The position numbers and the translations under genes are program-made. This document shows, piece by piece, positions 34,567 to 44,225 of a stretch of DNA of 64,000 nt (position 1 is the stretch's first letter; the number at the start of each line of letters is the position of its first letter). Under the pieces are notes generated by a model. The model saw nothing but the letters and a program-made list of their open reading frames with translations, was not told the DNA's origin and did no database searches. The DNA is from JAUILA01 sp964563925 (GTDB lineage Bacteria; Bacteroidota; Bacteroidia; Cytophagales; Cyclobacteriaceae): NCBI GenBank assembly GCA_964563925.1, contig CAZLZD010000003.1:1-64000 (forward strand). The letters run 5' to 3'.

Positions 34567-37182
34567 CTCTTTTTTATGCAATACCGTTTGAATCTCATTT
34601 AGTTTAAGTAACGCTTCCACCGGGGAGATCGTATTGATGTCCAATGTGTTCAGCAATTCTTCTACCTTCCTGAAACGCGGGTCGGCCTCAAATAAGTTCA
34701 ATTGATAGTTGGCTTTTGGGACCTCTTCCATTTTCTTTTTCATTCCATGCTGCCTGTCGTGGTCCTTCTCAAGGAAATGCATGATCTCGTTGGCTCGTAA
34801 AACCACCCGGTTTGGCATTCCGGCGAGTTGAGCCACGTGGATTCCGAAACTGTGCTGGCTCCCCCCTTCCTTGAGTTTTCGCATAAAAAGAATGCGATCA
34901 CCGACTTCCTTGACCGAAACATTGTAATTTTTGATCCTTGGAAAGTCATTTGTAAGCTGGTTAAGCTCATGGTAATGCGTGGCAAACAGGGTTTTTGCCC
35001 GGAAATCAGGATGATTATGAAGAAATTCCGCAATAGACCAGGCGATTGATACCCCGTCATAGGTGCTTGTACCCCTCCCGATTTCATCCATCAGGACCAG
35101 GCTGCGGTCGCTCAGATTATTGAGGATACTGGCTGTTTCGGTCATTTCAACCATAAAAGTGGATTCTCCGCGGGAAAGATTATCAGAAGCTCCCACCCTG
35201 GTAAATACCTTGTCAACCAGGCCGATATGGGCAGATTTGGCCGGGACAAAGGAGCCCATTTGTGCCATCAGTACGATGAGCGCTGTCTGGCGCAGCAGCG
35301 CCGACTTACCAGCCATATTGGGCCCCGTAATAATCATTATCTGCTGGGAGGTGTTATCCAGGAACACATCATTCGGAATATATTCCTCCCCAGGTGGCAT
35401 TTGCTGCTCAATCACCGCATGACGGCCGTCACGGATATCTATTTGGGTATCCTCCCCGATCTCAGGCCGGGTATATTTGTAATGATCTGCTGCCTGGGCA
35501 AAAGAAAGCAGGCAGTCAAGACGGGCGAGCAGCCGGGCATTTTCCTGGATTCGTGAGGTATACTTTGCTGCATCACGTACCAGTCCGGCAAAGAGCTCCT
35601 GTTCGATACCTGCCAGTTTATCTTCGGCAGTGAGAATCTTTTCTTCGTATTCCTTTAGTTCTTCTGTAATGTAGCGTTCAGCATTGACAAGCGTCTGTTT
35701 CCTGATCCATTCGGAAGGGACCTTGGCTTTGTGGGCATTGCTAACTTCAAGGTAATAACCGAAAACCTTGTTGTAGGCAATTTTCAGGGAGGTTATCCCG
35801 GTTTTTTCGATTTCACGCTGCTGAATTTGTACCAGGTAGTCCTTGCCGGTGTACGCAATTTTCCGGAGTTCATCCAGCTCCTCATGAATGCCATCCTTCA
35901 TCAATCCACCCTGGTGAAGACTGACAGGAGGCTCATCCTGCAATTCCCTGTCTATCTGCCGGCAAAGTTCTTCACAGGTATCCAGGGCGCCGGCCATATT
36001 TTGCAATGCAGGGGAGGCGGTATTCTCCAGCGCACCGATCAGCGCGGGAATTTCGGAAAGAGAAAGCTTCAGTTGCACCATTTCCCTGGGGTTTACCCTT
36101 CCGACAGCCACCTTGCCGATCAGTCTTTCCAGGTCACCCACCTTTTTCAGCCGCTGGATGAGGTGGCTCCTCAGGTCACGGTCTTTAACAAGATGATCAA
36201 CCATATCCAGGCGCTCGTCAATCTGGTTTTTATCCTTCAGCGGCAATACGATCCATTTACGCATTAGCCTGGAGCCCATGGCCGTACAGGTATGGTCGAG
36301 AATGTCTATAAGCGGTACCCCTCCCTCCTGTTGCGGAAATATCAACTCAAGATTGCGGATGGTAAATTTGTCCAGCCATACGTATTTCTCCTCATCAATC
36401 CGGCTGATGGCAGAGATATGGCTTGTTTCCTTGTGTTCGGTTTCTTCCAGGTAATGAAGAATCGCCCCGGCCGCGGCGATGGCCGAAGGCATTTTATCAA
36501 TGCCGAATCCTTTCAGGTTTTTGGTGCCAAACTGACGCAGCAGCCGGTCATGGCCAAATTCATGGGTGAAGATCCATTCATCAAGGGAAAAAAGGTGATG
36601 GTCTTCGCGGGTCAGTTTCCGGATCTGATCACGCTCCTTCTTGCAATACAGGATCTCCGAGGGGTTGAAACCCTGTACCAGCTTGGAAAGATATTCCCGG
36701 TTTCCCTGGGCTGCCATGAATTCGCCGGTTGAGAGATCGAGAAAGGCTGCTCCACCGGTTTCGTCCCCGTTCAAATGGAGGGCGGCCAGGTAATTATTAT
36801 GATTTTTCTCCAGGACATTGTCATTGAATGACAGGCCGGGAGTTACCAGTTCGGTGACTCCGCGTTTGACGATGCCCTTGACCGATTTCGGATCTTCCAG
36901 CTGGTCGCAAATGGCCACCCGGTTGCCGGCCCTGACCAGGCGCGGTAAATAATTATCCAGCGCATGATGAGGAAACCCGGCTAATTCGACGTGTGAGGCA
37001 GCCCCATTACTGCGTTTGGTCAGCACAATGTCCAGCACTTCACTGGCACGGATGGCATCTTCTCCAAAGGTTTCATAGAAATCGCCTACGCGAAAAAGCA
37101 ACAAGGCTCCCGGGTACCTTGCCTTAATGGCATTGTACTGTTTCATTAAAGGGGTTTCATTGGGAGATTTCTTCTTCGTCAT
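34564..37182 (-). CDS. mutS: DNA mismatch repair protein MutS
   Basis: This protein is 872 residues from the ATG at 37182 (MTKKKSPNETPLMKQY). The frame continues 294 nt upstream, but that part shows no homology and overlaps the promoter region of the opposite trmH-like gene. Domain I carries the mismatch-binding FRVGDFYETFGEDA (about residues 31-44; Phe-x-Glu). The C-terminal ATPase has ITGPNMAGKSALLRQ, LSRGESTFMVEM, DEIGRGTSTYDG and FATHYHEL. The length is standard. It recognises base mismatches and starts methyl-independent repair with MutL, which is not in the window. Confidence 0.97.
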   Translation of the reverse strand: MTKKKSPNETPLMKQYNAIKARYPGALLLFRVGDFYETFGEDAIRASEVLDIVLTKRSNGAASHVELAGFPHHALDNYLPRLVRAGNRVAICDQLEDPKSVKGIVKRGVTELVTPGLSFNDNVLEKNHNNYLAALHLNGDETGGAAFLDLSTGEFMAAQGNREYLSKLVQGFNPSEILYCKKERDQIRKLTREDHHLFSLDEWIFTHEFGHDRLLRQFGTKNLKGFGIDKMPSAIAAAGAILHYLEETEHKETSHISAISRIDEEKYVWLDKFTIRNLELIFPQQEGGVPLIDILDHTCTAMGSRLMRKWIVLPLKDKNQIDERLDMVDHLVKDRDLRSHLIQRLKKVGDLERLIGKVAVGRVNPREMVQLKLSLSEIPALIGALENTASPALQNMAGALDTCEELCRQIDRELQDEPPVSLHQGGLMKDGIHEELDELRKIAYTGKDYLVQIQQREIEKTGITSLKIAYNKVFGYYLEVSNAHKAKVPSEWIRKQTLVNAERYITEELKEYEEKILTAEDKLAGIEQELFAGLVRDAAKYTSRIQENARLLARLDCLLSFAQAADHYKYTRPEIGEDTQIDIRDGRHAVIEQQMPPGEEYIPNDVFLDNTSQQIMIITGPNMAGKSALLRQTALIVLMAQMGSFVPAKSAHIGLVDKVFTRVGASDNLSRGESTFMVEMTETASILNNLSDRSLVLMDEIGRGTSTYDGVSIAWSIAEFLHNHPDFRAKTLFATHYHELNQLTNDFPRIKNYNVSVKEVGDRILFMRKLKEGGSQHSFGIHVAQLAGMPNRVVLRANEIMHFLEKDHDRQHGMKKKMEEVPKANYQLNLFEADPRFRKVEELLNTLDINTISPVEALLKLNEIQTVLHKKE

Positions 37183-37281
37183 GCCTGGGTCTGCCGCTGC
37201 TATACAAATATTAATTTTTTTCGATCCATAACCAACCCTGAAAGGCAGGGTGGGTTCCGTTCTTTTTTGCAATTTTACACC

Positions 37282-37821
37282 ATGACACGGAAACTGGCCA
37301 ATGAAGAACTGCATCGTAAAAGTATCTCTGAATTTCAGGCAGCCGACAAAATACCTGTGGTGATTGTCCTTGATGACATCCGGAGCATGCACAATGTGGG
37401 ATCGGTATTCCGATCGGCGGATGCTTTCCTGGTAGAGCAGATTATCCTGGCAGGTATTACGCCCAAGCCACCACACCGGGAAATTCAGAAAACAGCGCTT
37501 GGTGCCACGGAATCGGTAGACTGGTCCTATTCCGGCGACGTGCTGGAGGCTGTCAGGGAATTACAGGAAGACGGCGTGAAGGTGGTTGCGGTTGAACAGG
37601 TGAAGGAAGGCATTACCCTGGATTCTTTCCAGCCTGACCCGAAAGAACGATACGCACTGGTTTTTGGCAATGAAGTTTTTGGGGTAAATGAGAAGGTCAT
37701 TCAAAATGCCGACCTGTGCGTGGAAATTCCGCAATTCGGCACAAAGCATTCACTGAATATTTCCGTGAGTGCAGGGATTGTATTATGGGATGTCTTCCGA
37801 AAACTTACGCGTATCGGATAA
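37282..37821 (+). CDS. SpoU/TrmH-family RNA 2'-O-methyltransferase
   Basis: This is a 179-residue SPOUT methyltransferase. VVIVLDDIRSMHNVGSVFRS (about residues 27-46) is motif 1 with the catalytic Arg in NVGSVFR, YALVFGNEVFGVNEKV is motif 2, and VEIPQFGTKHSLNISVSAGI is motif 3, the SAM-binding trefoil knot. The product is small, without the N-terminal substrate-binding domain of RlmB; the target could be tRNA or rRNA. The start at 37282 is chosen over 37267 because the preceding residues are unrelated. It is divergent from mutS, 99 nt away, and overlaps the convergent deaminase gene by 17 nt. Confidence 0.92.
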   Translation: MTRKLANEELHRKSISEFQAADKIPVVIVLDDIRSMHNVGSVFRSADAFLVEQIILAGITPKPPHREIQKTALGATESVDWSYSGDVLEAVRELQEDGVKVVAVEQVKEGITLDSFQPDPKERYALVFGNEVFGVNEKVIQNADLCVEIPQFGTKHSLNISVSAGIVLWDVFRKLTRIG

Positions 37822-38215
37822 GCAATTGTTCGCATTCCTCCGCCAGAATACCGGGGATAATTTCACATTCCCCGAATCCCCGTTCGGCGATTTCCCGGCT
37901 CGGCATCATTATTTGCGGCAAATACTTCGATATAGTTCGGATGTCAGCACCAAAGTACACTGTATTCATCTTGTGCCAAAGAATTGCTCCCATGCACATC
38001 GGGCAAGGTTCACACGTGCTGTACATTACCCGGGGTTTTTCATCTCCGCAGGCACGCAACGCTTCCGTTTCAGCATGTGCCATCACTCCGCGGGTGTCCG
38101 TAGCATTGTGCGCGGCGAATACATTGCCACGGTCTGTAACCACCACCGCCCCGAAAGGGGTTTGGCCCTCCCGGGCTTTTTCAATAGCCATTCTCATATA
38201 ACCGGCCTCATTCAT
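37805..38215 (-). CDS. Nucleoside/nucleobase deaminase (CDA superfamily)
   Basis: This protein is 136 residues from the ATG at 38215; the longer frame adds five unrelated residues. The zinc site is complete: MAHAETEAL (His-Ala-Glu) and STCEPCPMCMGA (Pro-Cys-x-x-Cys). TPFGAVVV lies near the N-terminus. The pattern fits guanine deaminase or similar small deaminases rather than TadA, but I cannot exclude TadA-like tRNA editing. The C-terminus overlaps the end of the convergent methyltransferase gene. Confidence 0.88.
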   Translation of the reverse strand: MNEAGYMRMAIEKAREGQTPFGAVVVTDRGNVFAAHNATDTRGVMAHAETEALRACGDEKPRVMYSTCEPCPMCMGAILWHKMNTVYFGADIRTISKYLPQIMMPSREIAERGFGECEIIPGILAEECEQLLIRYA

Positions 38216-38258
38216 AAAGGCATAACACATGGCTTGGCATGAGAGTTATGAATGGTAT

Positions 38259-38295
38259 AAAAAGAGGAAGGGGACTTGCCGTTTGCGAGTCCCCT
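38259..38295 (-). terminator. Candidate terminator downstream of the 38339-38974 gene
   Basis: On the minus strand GGGGACT (38294-38288) pairs with AGTCCCC (38276-38270), and TTCCTCTTTTT follows. The T-run is interrupted, so strength is moderate. Confidence 0.6.
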
Positions 38296-38338
38296 TGCCT
38301 ATTCAACCTAAACAAAGCGTCTTATATAACCTTCTTTC

Positions 38339-38974
38339 TTATTTTGCGGTCAGTGTCTGTGACTGAGGACCACTTAAAACCTCGAAGGTGTAGTATTTTG
38401 AGTTTATGCTGCCGAAGTCATATACCCGCTTGAATCCTTTGTCGAAGTTTACGCGCTCCTCATGCAGTACGATATCATAAGCATCCCTGATTCGGATCGT
38501 TACTTCGTTCTGATTAGGCTTCACGACGATAAGCTGAAATTTATTATTTGCTTCGTCGACGCGCTGCACCATTGCTTCCATATGGCTGAGTTCAACCTCT
38601 TCCACCAGGGCATTGTGCTTGATCACTTCGCGAACGGCCGTGCCATCCGGGTTGATCACTTCAAAGGTGTAGGTACCGGGCTCGAGTTCCTGGAAATTGT
38701 AAGGAATGGCGAATCCGTTTTCGGTAACGTGTTTTTTACTGTAAATGCGTGAACCTTCTTCATTGTAGACATTCACTCGAACTTTCTGCGTGCTTTCTGA
38801 TTCCACCGGGACATAAAACAGCTTATAACTGATGTTGTCCAGTTTCATAATTGCCATTTTTGATTCTTTGGCAGGTGCAGGTTTTTTCGATTCTTTGTCG
38901 CCGTCTCCAGGACCGGAGTACGCAAATGAAGACATAGTAATAGTAAGGGCTAAAAGTGTTGTTAGCGTTTTCAT
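38339..38974 (-). CDS. Secreted protein with two beta-sandwich-like repeats, unknown function
   Basis: This 211-residue protein has a signal peptide (about 1-19, ending FAYSG) and a Lys/Pro-rich linker GDKESKKPAPAKESK. Two related halves follow. Residues about 50-110 (VRVNVYNEEGSRIYSKKHVTENGF... LEPGTYTFEVINPDG) and about 140-205 (VTIRIRDAYDIVLHEERVNFDKGF... YYTFEVLSG) share the pattern of a strand, a turn, and a tyrosine-containing strand, as in T9SS-tail or Ig-like modules. It is not a full C-terminal sorting domain, as it lacks the terminal KVVK-type end. The function is unknown; I see no enzymatic motif. Confidence 0.7.
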   Translation of the reverse strand: MKTLTTLLALTITMSSFAYSGPGDGDKESKKPAPAKESKMAIMKLDNISYKLFYVPVESESTQKVRVNVYNEEGSRIYSKKHVTENGFAIPYNFQELEPGTYTFEVINPDGTAVREVIKHNALVEEVELSHMEAMVQRVDEANNKFQLIVVKPNQNEVTIRIRDAYDIVLHEERVNFDKGFKRVYDFGSINSKYYTFEVLSGPQSQTLTAK

Positions 38975-39168
38975 AATTGAATTATTTTGATGTTTGACCT
39001 ACTCTATAGACGAGTAAAAGGGGGCTCAGGGTTGTCTGAGTGCGAAAAAAAATGACCAGCGGTTGTTCTGACGTGGCGAATGGGAACAGGTAAAATTAAG
39101 CTCCCGCAAACAAGGGGAGAAACAGAGGTGTTATGTTACCGATTTATGAACATAAGAATTTTAATCCT

Positions 39169-39576
39169 ATGAAAGAGCTCCTGCTGCTGCTGTCTTTTTT
39201 TCTGATTTCATCCGTTTTGCACGGCCAGTCAGACGGTCTGCTCAAAAAATATCAATGGAAAAACAGGGTAATCCTGCTGTTTGCTTCGGGTCAATCGGAT
39301 GCTCTTTTGCAAAAACAACAGAAGATTTTCCGGGAAGACAGCGCCGGAATGGACGACCGGGACCTGATCGTGAAGGTAATTACCCCTGATTCGCCGGAGG
39401 AATGGAAAGTGCTCAGTCAAAAACTGGATGCAGGCGGTCCCTTTTCTTTCCTGCTGATCGGGAAGGACGGCGGAGTTAAAAAACGCAGTGATCAGCCGGT
39501 TTCGTTAGAATCATTATATTCACTCATCGATTCAATGCCCATGCGACAGTCGGAAATGCGACGCCGCGATCAGTAA
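39169..39576 (+). CDS. DUF4174 secreted protein
   Basis: This protein is 135 residues from the ATG at 39169 (MKELLLLLSFFLISS). The 12-residue longer frame lacks the clean signal peptide. After the signal peptide (cut near HGQS) comes a DUF4174 domain: LLKKYQWKNRVILLFASGQSD, KQQKIFREDSAGMDDRDLIV, and FSFLLIGKDGGVKKRS. The fold resembles a thioredoxin-like or redox-related domain in a family of unknown function. It is followed after 26 nt by the SMUG2-like gene. Confidence 0.78.
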   Translation: MKELLLLLSFFLISSVLHGQSDGLLKKYQWKNRVILLFASGQSDALLQKQQKIFREDSAGMDDRDLIVKVITPDSPEEWKVLSQKLDAGGPFSFLLIGKDGGVKKRSDQPVSLESLYSLIDSMPMRQSEMRRRDQ

Positions 39577-39602
39577 GGGGCACTAACTCCAAACCCGTGC
39601 AC

Positions 39603-40271
39603 ATGTCTACTTTTGGCCAGCAAGTAATTAATTATTACCGGGAGCTCAGGCCTCCCAGCGTGCCCGCAGAGGTGGAGGTCCTCTATCCGTTGGAAGATCC
39701 GGAGGTCATGCGGGTGATCAGCTCATTTTATAACAGGTTCTTTGATGACCAGGATACGCGCACATTTCTGATTGGGATTAATCCGGGCCGTCACGGAGGT
39801 GGCTCGACCGGAGTACCTTTCACCGACCCTCAGAAACTGACCGACGTACTTGATATACCTAATTCCTTTGAAGGGCAACAGGAGCTCTCCTCACGCTTTA
39901 TCTATCAGATGATTGATCACCTGGGCGGACCGGAATCCTTTTACCGCCGTTTTTATATCACATCGGTATGTCCGCTGGGGTTTACAAAGGACGGAAAGAA
40001 TCTCAATTACTATGATTCGAAGCAATTGGAGAATGCCCTGGAGACGTATATTGCTGAAAATCTCAGCGTCCAGCAATCATTCGGGGCAAAACCGGTTGCG
40101 TTTAGCCTGGGAATGGGCAAAAACATTGCTTACCTGAATAAGATCAATAAGCGGCATGGATTTTTCGAGGAGATCAGGCCGTTGCCCCATCCGCGCTGGA
40201 TCATGCAATACAGGCTGAAACGCCTGGATGAATTTCTTGATCTCTACCTGCGGGAGCTGGGAGAAATTTAA
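39603..40271 (+). CDS. Uracil-DNA glycosylase family protein (SMUG2-like, DUF4918)
   Basis: This protein is 222 residues from the ATG at 39603. It matches the SMUG2/DUF4918 subfamily, whose characterised member I recall from the Bacteroidota Pedobacter heparinus: FLIGINPGRHGGGSTGVPFTDP (about residues 56-77) corresponds to the UDG motif A water-activating region, and PLPHPRWIMQYR (about 195-206) corresponds to motif B with His-Pro. It would excise uracil or its oxidised forms from DNA. The 3' end overlaps the convergent thiolase gene by 4 nt. Confidence 0.85.
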   Translation: MSTFGQQVINYYRELRPPSVPAEVEVLYPLEDPEVMRVISSFYNRFFDDQDTRTFLIGINPGRHGGGSTGVPFTDPQKLTDVLDIPNSFEGQQELSSRFIYQMIDHLGGPESFYRRFYITSVCPLGFTKDGKNLNYYDSKQLENALETYIAENLSVQQSFGAKPVAFSLGMGKNIAYLNKINKRHGFFEEIRPLPHPRWIMQYRLKRLDEFLDLYLRELGEI

Positions 40272-41470
40272 AGGCTCAGGTTTTCATAGATTACCGCCGC
40301 GCCTTGTCCGACCCCCACACACATCGTTGCCAGCCCGTATTTCACCTTTCTCCGTTTCATTTCATGAAGCAGGGTGGCCGAAATGCGTGTGCCACTGGCT
40401 CCCAGCGGATGCCCGATCGCAATGGATCCGCCATTCACATTAACGATATCAGGGTTCAGGCCGAGGTCCCTGATACAGGCAATTGACTGGGCCGCAAAGG
40501 CTTCATTCAGTTCAACGAGGTCGATGTCCTTTAACGAAAGGCCTGCCCGCTGCAATGCCTTTTTGGTGGCAGGTACCGGACCAATCCCCATACAATCCGG
40601 TGTTACCCCGGCAATCGCCCTGGATACCACCCTGGCCATGGGCGTAAGGCCGCATTGGCTGAGTGTTTTTTCATTGACCAGGAGTGCGGCAGCCGCTCCG
40701 TCGTTGATACCGGAGGCATTGCCGGCAGTGACCGAACCATTTTCCCTGAATGCCGGACGAAGCCCTGACAGGATTTCCACGCTGGACAGCCTGGGATGCT
40801 CATCCGTATCAAATACTATGTCGTCGGCTTTGCGCTGCGGGATTCGAACGGGCACAATTTCGTCGCTGAATTTACCTTCCCGGGCCGCCTTGTCATATTT
40901 TTCCTGCGAGCCATGGGCAAATACATCCTGTTCTTCCCGCGTGATCTTCCATTTCTCCGCTACATTTTCAGCGGTTTCCCCCATGGCAAAGGGATAATGA
41001 AGTTTCGTTAGCCGGGGGTTAATAAACCGCCATCCTATACTGGTATCAAATAATTCCTGAGAGCGGTCAAATGATCGTTCGGCCTTGCTTAGCACATAAG
41101 GCGCACGTGACATACTTTCCACACCACCGGCAATAAATGCCTGTCCGTCGCCAGCCATCAGGGCCCTCGAAGCGTCCATAACAGACTGGAGCCCGGAGGC
41201 ACAGAGCCGGTTTACTGTTATACCCCCGCATTCAATGGGCAGTTCGGCCAGCAGAAGGGCCATTCGCGCCACATTCCGGTTGTCTTCCCCCGCCTGATTG
41301 GCGGCCCCGAATATCACGTCTTCCAAAAGGGCGGTATCGAGCGACGGATTTCTTTCGATAATTTTCCTGATCACATGAGCCGCCAGGTCGTCTGGCCGTA
41401 CTGCGGCCAGGGTTCCGTCAAATTTTCCCACTGCCGTCCGGATGATATCCACTACATATGCACTTTCCAT
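40268..41470 (-). CDS. Acetyl-CoA C-acyltransferase, PcaF/PaaJ-like
   Basis: This 400-residue thiolase from the ATG at 41470 begins MESAYVVDIIRTAVGKFDG. The catalytic Cys is in VNRLCASGLQSVMDAS, ELNEAFAAQSI and GGSIAIGHPLGASGTR follow, and the C-terminal Cys is in TMCVGVGQGAA. The VGVGQG ending and the 400-residue length resemble beta-ketoadipyl-CoA thiolase (PcaF), but no other aromatic degradation gene is near, so a general 3-ketoacyl-CoA thiolase role remains open. Start codon choice: the longer frame to 41503 adds only 11 residues. Confidence 0.93.
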   Translation of the reverse strand: MESAYVVDIIRTAVGKFDGTLAAVRPDDLAAHVIRKIIERNPSLDTALLEDVIFGAANQAGEDNRNVARMALLLAELPIECGGITVNRLCASGLQSVMDASRALMAGDGQAFIAGGVESMSRAPYVLSKAERSFDRSQELFDTSIGWRFINPRLTKLHYPFAMGETAENVAEKWKITREEQDVFAHGSQEKYDKAAREGKFSDEIVPVRIPQRKADDIVFDTDEHPRLSSVEILSGLRPAFRENGSVTAGNASGINDGAAAALLVNEKTLSQCGLTPMARVVSRAIAGVTPDCMGIGPVPATKKALQRAGLSLKDIDLVELNEAFAAQSIACIRDLGLNPDIVNVNGGSIAIGHPLGASGTRISATLLHEMKRRKVKYGLATMCVGVGQGAAVIYENLSL

Positions 41471-41542
41471 CGTATTCCTTCTCTGTTTCGTTTTTACCCC
41501 CAATTTGATTTACTTTGCCTTGCAATTTAAAGCAATAGGGAT

Positions 41543-42016
41543 ATGTTACAAAGAATTCAAACCGTATTTCTGATACTTGTCGTCCTCCTGATGGTCGCGG
41601 CACTTTTCTTTGATGTGGCTGTGTATGAGAATGCAGAGAACGGGGCAACCTACATCATTGCTCCCTTCGGACTGGAGATCGTTTCTCCCGAAGGCGAATC
41701 CGAAAAACAGGCCATTCCCTATGTGCTCCTTGCCGTGCTGGCCATCGCCAGTATCACCGTGGCCGTAATTGAGATTACCAAGTTCAGGAACAGGTTGCTG
41801 CAGATCAAAATGGGGACGCTTAATTCTGTGATCCTGGCAGCCACCACCATCCTGGCCGTCTACCTTTCCAATGACCTGGCGCAGGCAAAAAACCTGAACC
41901 CTTCCTATGATATCTTTGTATTTCTGGCACCGGCGGCCCTGATCTTTAATGCCTTGGCCAACCGGTTTATCCACCGGGATGAAAAACTGGTGCGTTCGGT
42001 CGACCGGATACGCTGA
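41543..42016 (+). CDS. DUF4293 membrane protein
   Basis: This 157-residue protein has four predicted transmembrane helices: about residues 5-24 (TVFLILVVLLMVAALFFD), 60-78, 88-108 and 120-138 (PSYDIFVFLAPAALIF). The arrangement and the start MLQRIQTVFLIL are characteristic of DUF4293, a Bacteroidota family with no known role. It ends with a basic tail (FIHRDEKLVRSVDRIR). Its promoter region has TTACTTTG, a near match to TAnnTTTG. It stands alone between a divergent thiolase gene and htpG. Confidence 0.88.
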   Translation: MLQRIQTVFLILVVLLMVAALFFDVAVYENAENGATYIIAPFGLEIVSPEGESEKQAIPYVLLAVLAIASITVAVIEITKFRNRLLQIKMGTLNSVILAATTILAVYLSNDLAQAKNLNPSYDIFVFLAPAALIFNALANRFIHRDEKLVRSVDRIR

Positions 42017-42136
42017 TTTACGATCAATACTGACAAATTTCACTGCAATCCTGCCAGGGATATGCCAATATGTCATTTTTGTGGTGGTGGAATATTTTTT
42101 GTGTGCCTTGGTGTAGAAATAAACTGAGTGAGAACT

Positions 42137-44032
42137 ATGCAAGAAACTGGAACCATTTCAATCCATACCGAAAACATTTTCCCGATCATAAAGAAATTTC
42201 TTTATTCGGATCATGAAATTTTTCTTCGGGAGCTGGTGTCCAACGCCGTGGATGCCACACAAAAAATAAAACGCCTCTCGTCACTGGGCGAGCTCGATCA
42301 GGACCTGGGTGACCTGACGGTAGAGGTCAGTTTTGACAAGGAAAAAAAGACCATCACAGTGAAAGATCACGGCATCGGCATGACGGCCGAAGAGATCAAG
42401 AAATATATTAACCAGATTGCCTTTTCCGGGGCATCCGAGTTTGTCGAGCGATTCAAGGACAAGGACAATATTCAGGATATCATCGGGAAATTCGGGCTGG
42501 GATTTTACTCGTCATTCATGGTGGCAAACCGGGTGGAGATTATCTCCAGGTCCTACCAGGAAGGAGCAGAAGCAGCTCACTGGACCTGTGACGGATCCAC
42601 CCAGTTTGAAATCAGCAAAGGCGAGCGGGAAGAGCGGGGAACCACCGTGATCCTCCATATTGCCGAGGATTCGGAAGAATTTCTCGATGAATGGCGCCTG
42701 AAGAGCATTCTCGACAAATACTGTAAATTCCTTCCGGTACCGGTCCGCTTTGGAAAAACCACCGAGCAGGTGGAGGATGGCAAGGACGAAGAGGGCAAGC
42801 CGAAGTACAAGTCCGTCGAGAAAGACCGGATCATTAACGATACGGATCCGCTCTGGACCAAATCCCCTTCAGATCTGAAAGACGAGGATTACCTGAAATT
42901 CTACAAGGAACTCTATCCAATGTCGGAGGAGCCGTTATTCTGGATTCACCTGAACGTGGATTACCCGTTTAACCTTACCGGTATCCTCTATTTCCCGAAG
43001 GTGAAGAATGACTTTGAGGTTCAGAAGAACAAGATCCAGCTTTATTCCCGGCAGGTATTCATTACGGATGAAGTGAAGGATGTGGTACCTGAATTTCTGA
43101 TGCTTCTGCACGGAGTCATTGATTCGCCTGATATCCCGTTAAACGTATCACGAAGCTATCTGCAGTCAGACAGCAACGTGAAAAAGATCAATGCCCACAT
43201 TACCAAGAAGGTAGCCGATAAGCTGGGAGAATTGTTCAAAAACGAGCGTACTTCCTATGAGGAGAAATGGGATGACATTGGCATTTTCGTGAAATACGGC
43301 ATGATATCCGAGCCTAAGTTTAATGACAAGGCAAAGGATTTTGCACTCCTGAAAAACACGGACGGCAAGTTTTTTACCCTGGAAGAATACCGCAGTGCGG
43401 TGGCGGATAATCAGACTGACAAGGATGAGCAGGTGATATATCTGTATACCACAGATGCCGGCAAACAGGATACTTATGTTCAGAATGCCATACAGAAGGG
43501 ATATGATGTACTGGTTATGGACGGAGTCATTGATCAGCATTATGTGAATCACCTGGAGCAGCAACTGGAAAAAACACATTTAAAGCGTGTGGATGCGGAT
43601 ACCATTGACAAGCTGATCGACAAGGATGAAAAAATTGAAAGTGTGTTGAGTGAGGAGGAGCAGGAGAAAGTGCGTGCCATTTTCGAAGAGGCAGTAGCCA
43701 ACCCGGGCATGACCCTGAAAGTGGAGTCCCTTGCACCGGATGATATGCCTGTAACGATCACCATGTCGGAATTTATGCGGAGAATGAAGGATATGGCCCG
43801 TACCGGCGGTGGTGGCATGGCGATGATGGGCAACCTGCCTGACCAGTTTGACCTGACTATTAATGCAAACCACCCGTTGGTTGGAAAAATCCTGAAAGCA
43901 CGAAAGGCGGAAAAGAAAAAGCAACTGGCTAAACAGGCGTATGACCTGGCCATGTTGTCGCAGAATATGCTTTCCGGGAAGGACTTGACGTCATTTATCC
44001 GGCGCAGTGTCGAACTGGCAGCGGAGCAGTAA
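42137..44032 (+). CDS. htpG: Molecular chaperone HtpG (Hsp90)
   Basis: This protein is 631 residues from the ATG at 42137 (MQETGTISIHTENIFPIIKKF). A GTG three codons upstream is in frame but less likely. The N-terminal GHKL ATPase has FLRELVSNAVDATQKIKRL (about residues 32-50), the DHGIGM motif and GKFGLGFYSSFMVA. The middle domain contains the conserved Arg in NVSRSYLQ, and the C-terminal dimerisation domain ends FIRRSVELA. It is a cytosolic chaperone. The length is typical of the Bacteroidota form (about 615-690). A terminator follows. Confidence 0.96.
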   Translation: MQETGTISIHTENIFPIIKKFLYSDHEIFLRELVSNAVDATQKIKRLSSLGELDQDLGDLTVEVSFDKEKKTITVKDHGIGMTAEEIKKYINQIAFSGASEFVERFKDKDNIQDIIGKFGLGFYSSFMVANRVEIISRSYQEGAEAAHWTCDGSTQFEISKGEREERGTTVILHIAEDSEEFLDEWRLKSILDKYCKFLPVPVRFGKTTEQVEDGKDEEGKPKYKSVEKDRIINDTDPLWTKSPSDLKDEDYLKFYKELYPMSEEPLFWIHLNVDYPFNLTGILYFPKVKNDFEVQKNKIQLYSRQVFITDEVKDVVPEFLMLLHGVIDSPDIPLNVSRSYLQSDSNVKKINAHITKKVADKLGELFKNERTSYEEKWDDIGIFVKYGMISEPKFNDKAKDFALLKNTDGKFFTLEEYRSAVADNQTDKDEQVIYLYTTDAGKQDTYVQNAIQKGYDVLVMDGVIDQHYVNHLEQQLEKTHLKRVDADTIDKLIDKDEKIESVLSEEEQEKVRAIFEEAVANPGMTLKVESLAPDDMPVTITMSEFMRRMKDMARTGGGGMAMMGNLPDQFDLTINANHPLVGKILKARKAEKKKQLAKQAYDLAMLSQNMLSGKDLTSFIRRSVELAAEQ

Positions 44033-44090
44033 TTCGCCCTACGGATCGGCGGAACCATTTTGGCGTAAAAAGGGTTTAACCATCAAGGAC

Positions 44091-44125
44091 ACAGGTCGCA
44101 GCCTTCTGGCGGCGGCCTGTTTTTG
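44091..44125 (+). terminator. Intrinsic terminator of htpG
   Basis: A 13-bp stem with one mismatch and one G-T pair (ACAGGTCGCAGCC, loop TTCT, GGCGGCGGCCTGT) at 44091-44120 is followed by TTTTG. It lies 58 nt after the htpG stop. Confidence 0.85.
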
Positions 44126-44225
44126 TTATTCCCGCACCATGGAAAGCGCAACTACCTCCGGAGAGGTTGACGCATAGACGGGAATTTTTTATAATATTGG
44201 AATTACAGATTCGTTAATTCAAGAA

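Noticed and set aside
35731..36267. 178-codon plus-strand ORF
   Set aside because: It is antisense to mutS and has no domain features. The neighbouring ORFs at 35063-35633 and 36292-36732 are the same kind of shadow.
37183..37476. 98-codon N-terminal extension of mutS
   Set aside because: The frame is open, but the residues before MTKKKS lack MutS similarity and run antisense into the trmH-like gene on the other strand.
39000..39040. Two small hairpins, TACTC/GAGTA and CTCAG/CTGAG
   Set aside because: Stems are only 5 bp without a T-run or known RNA pattern, so no call was made.
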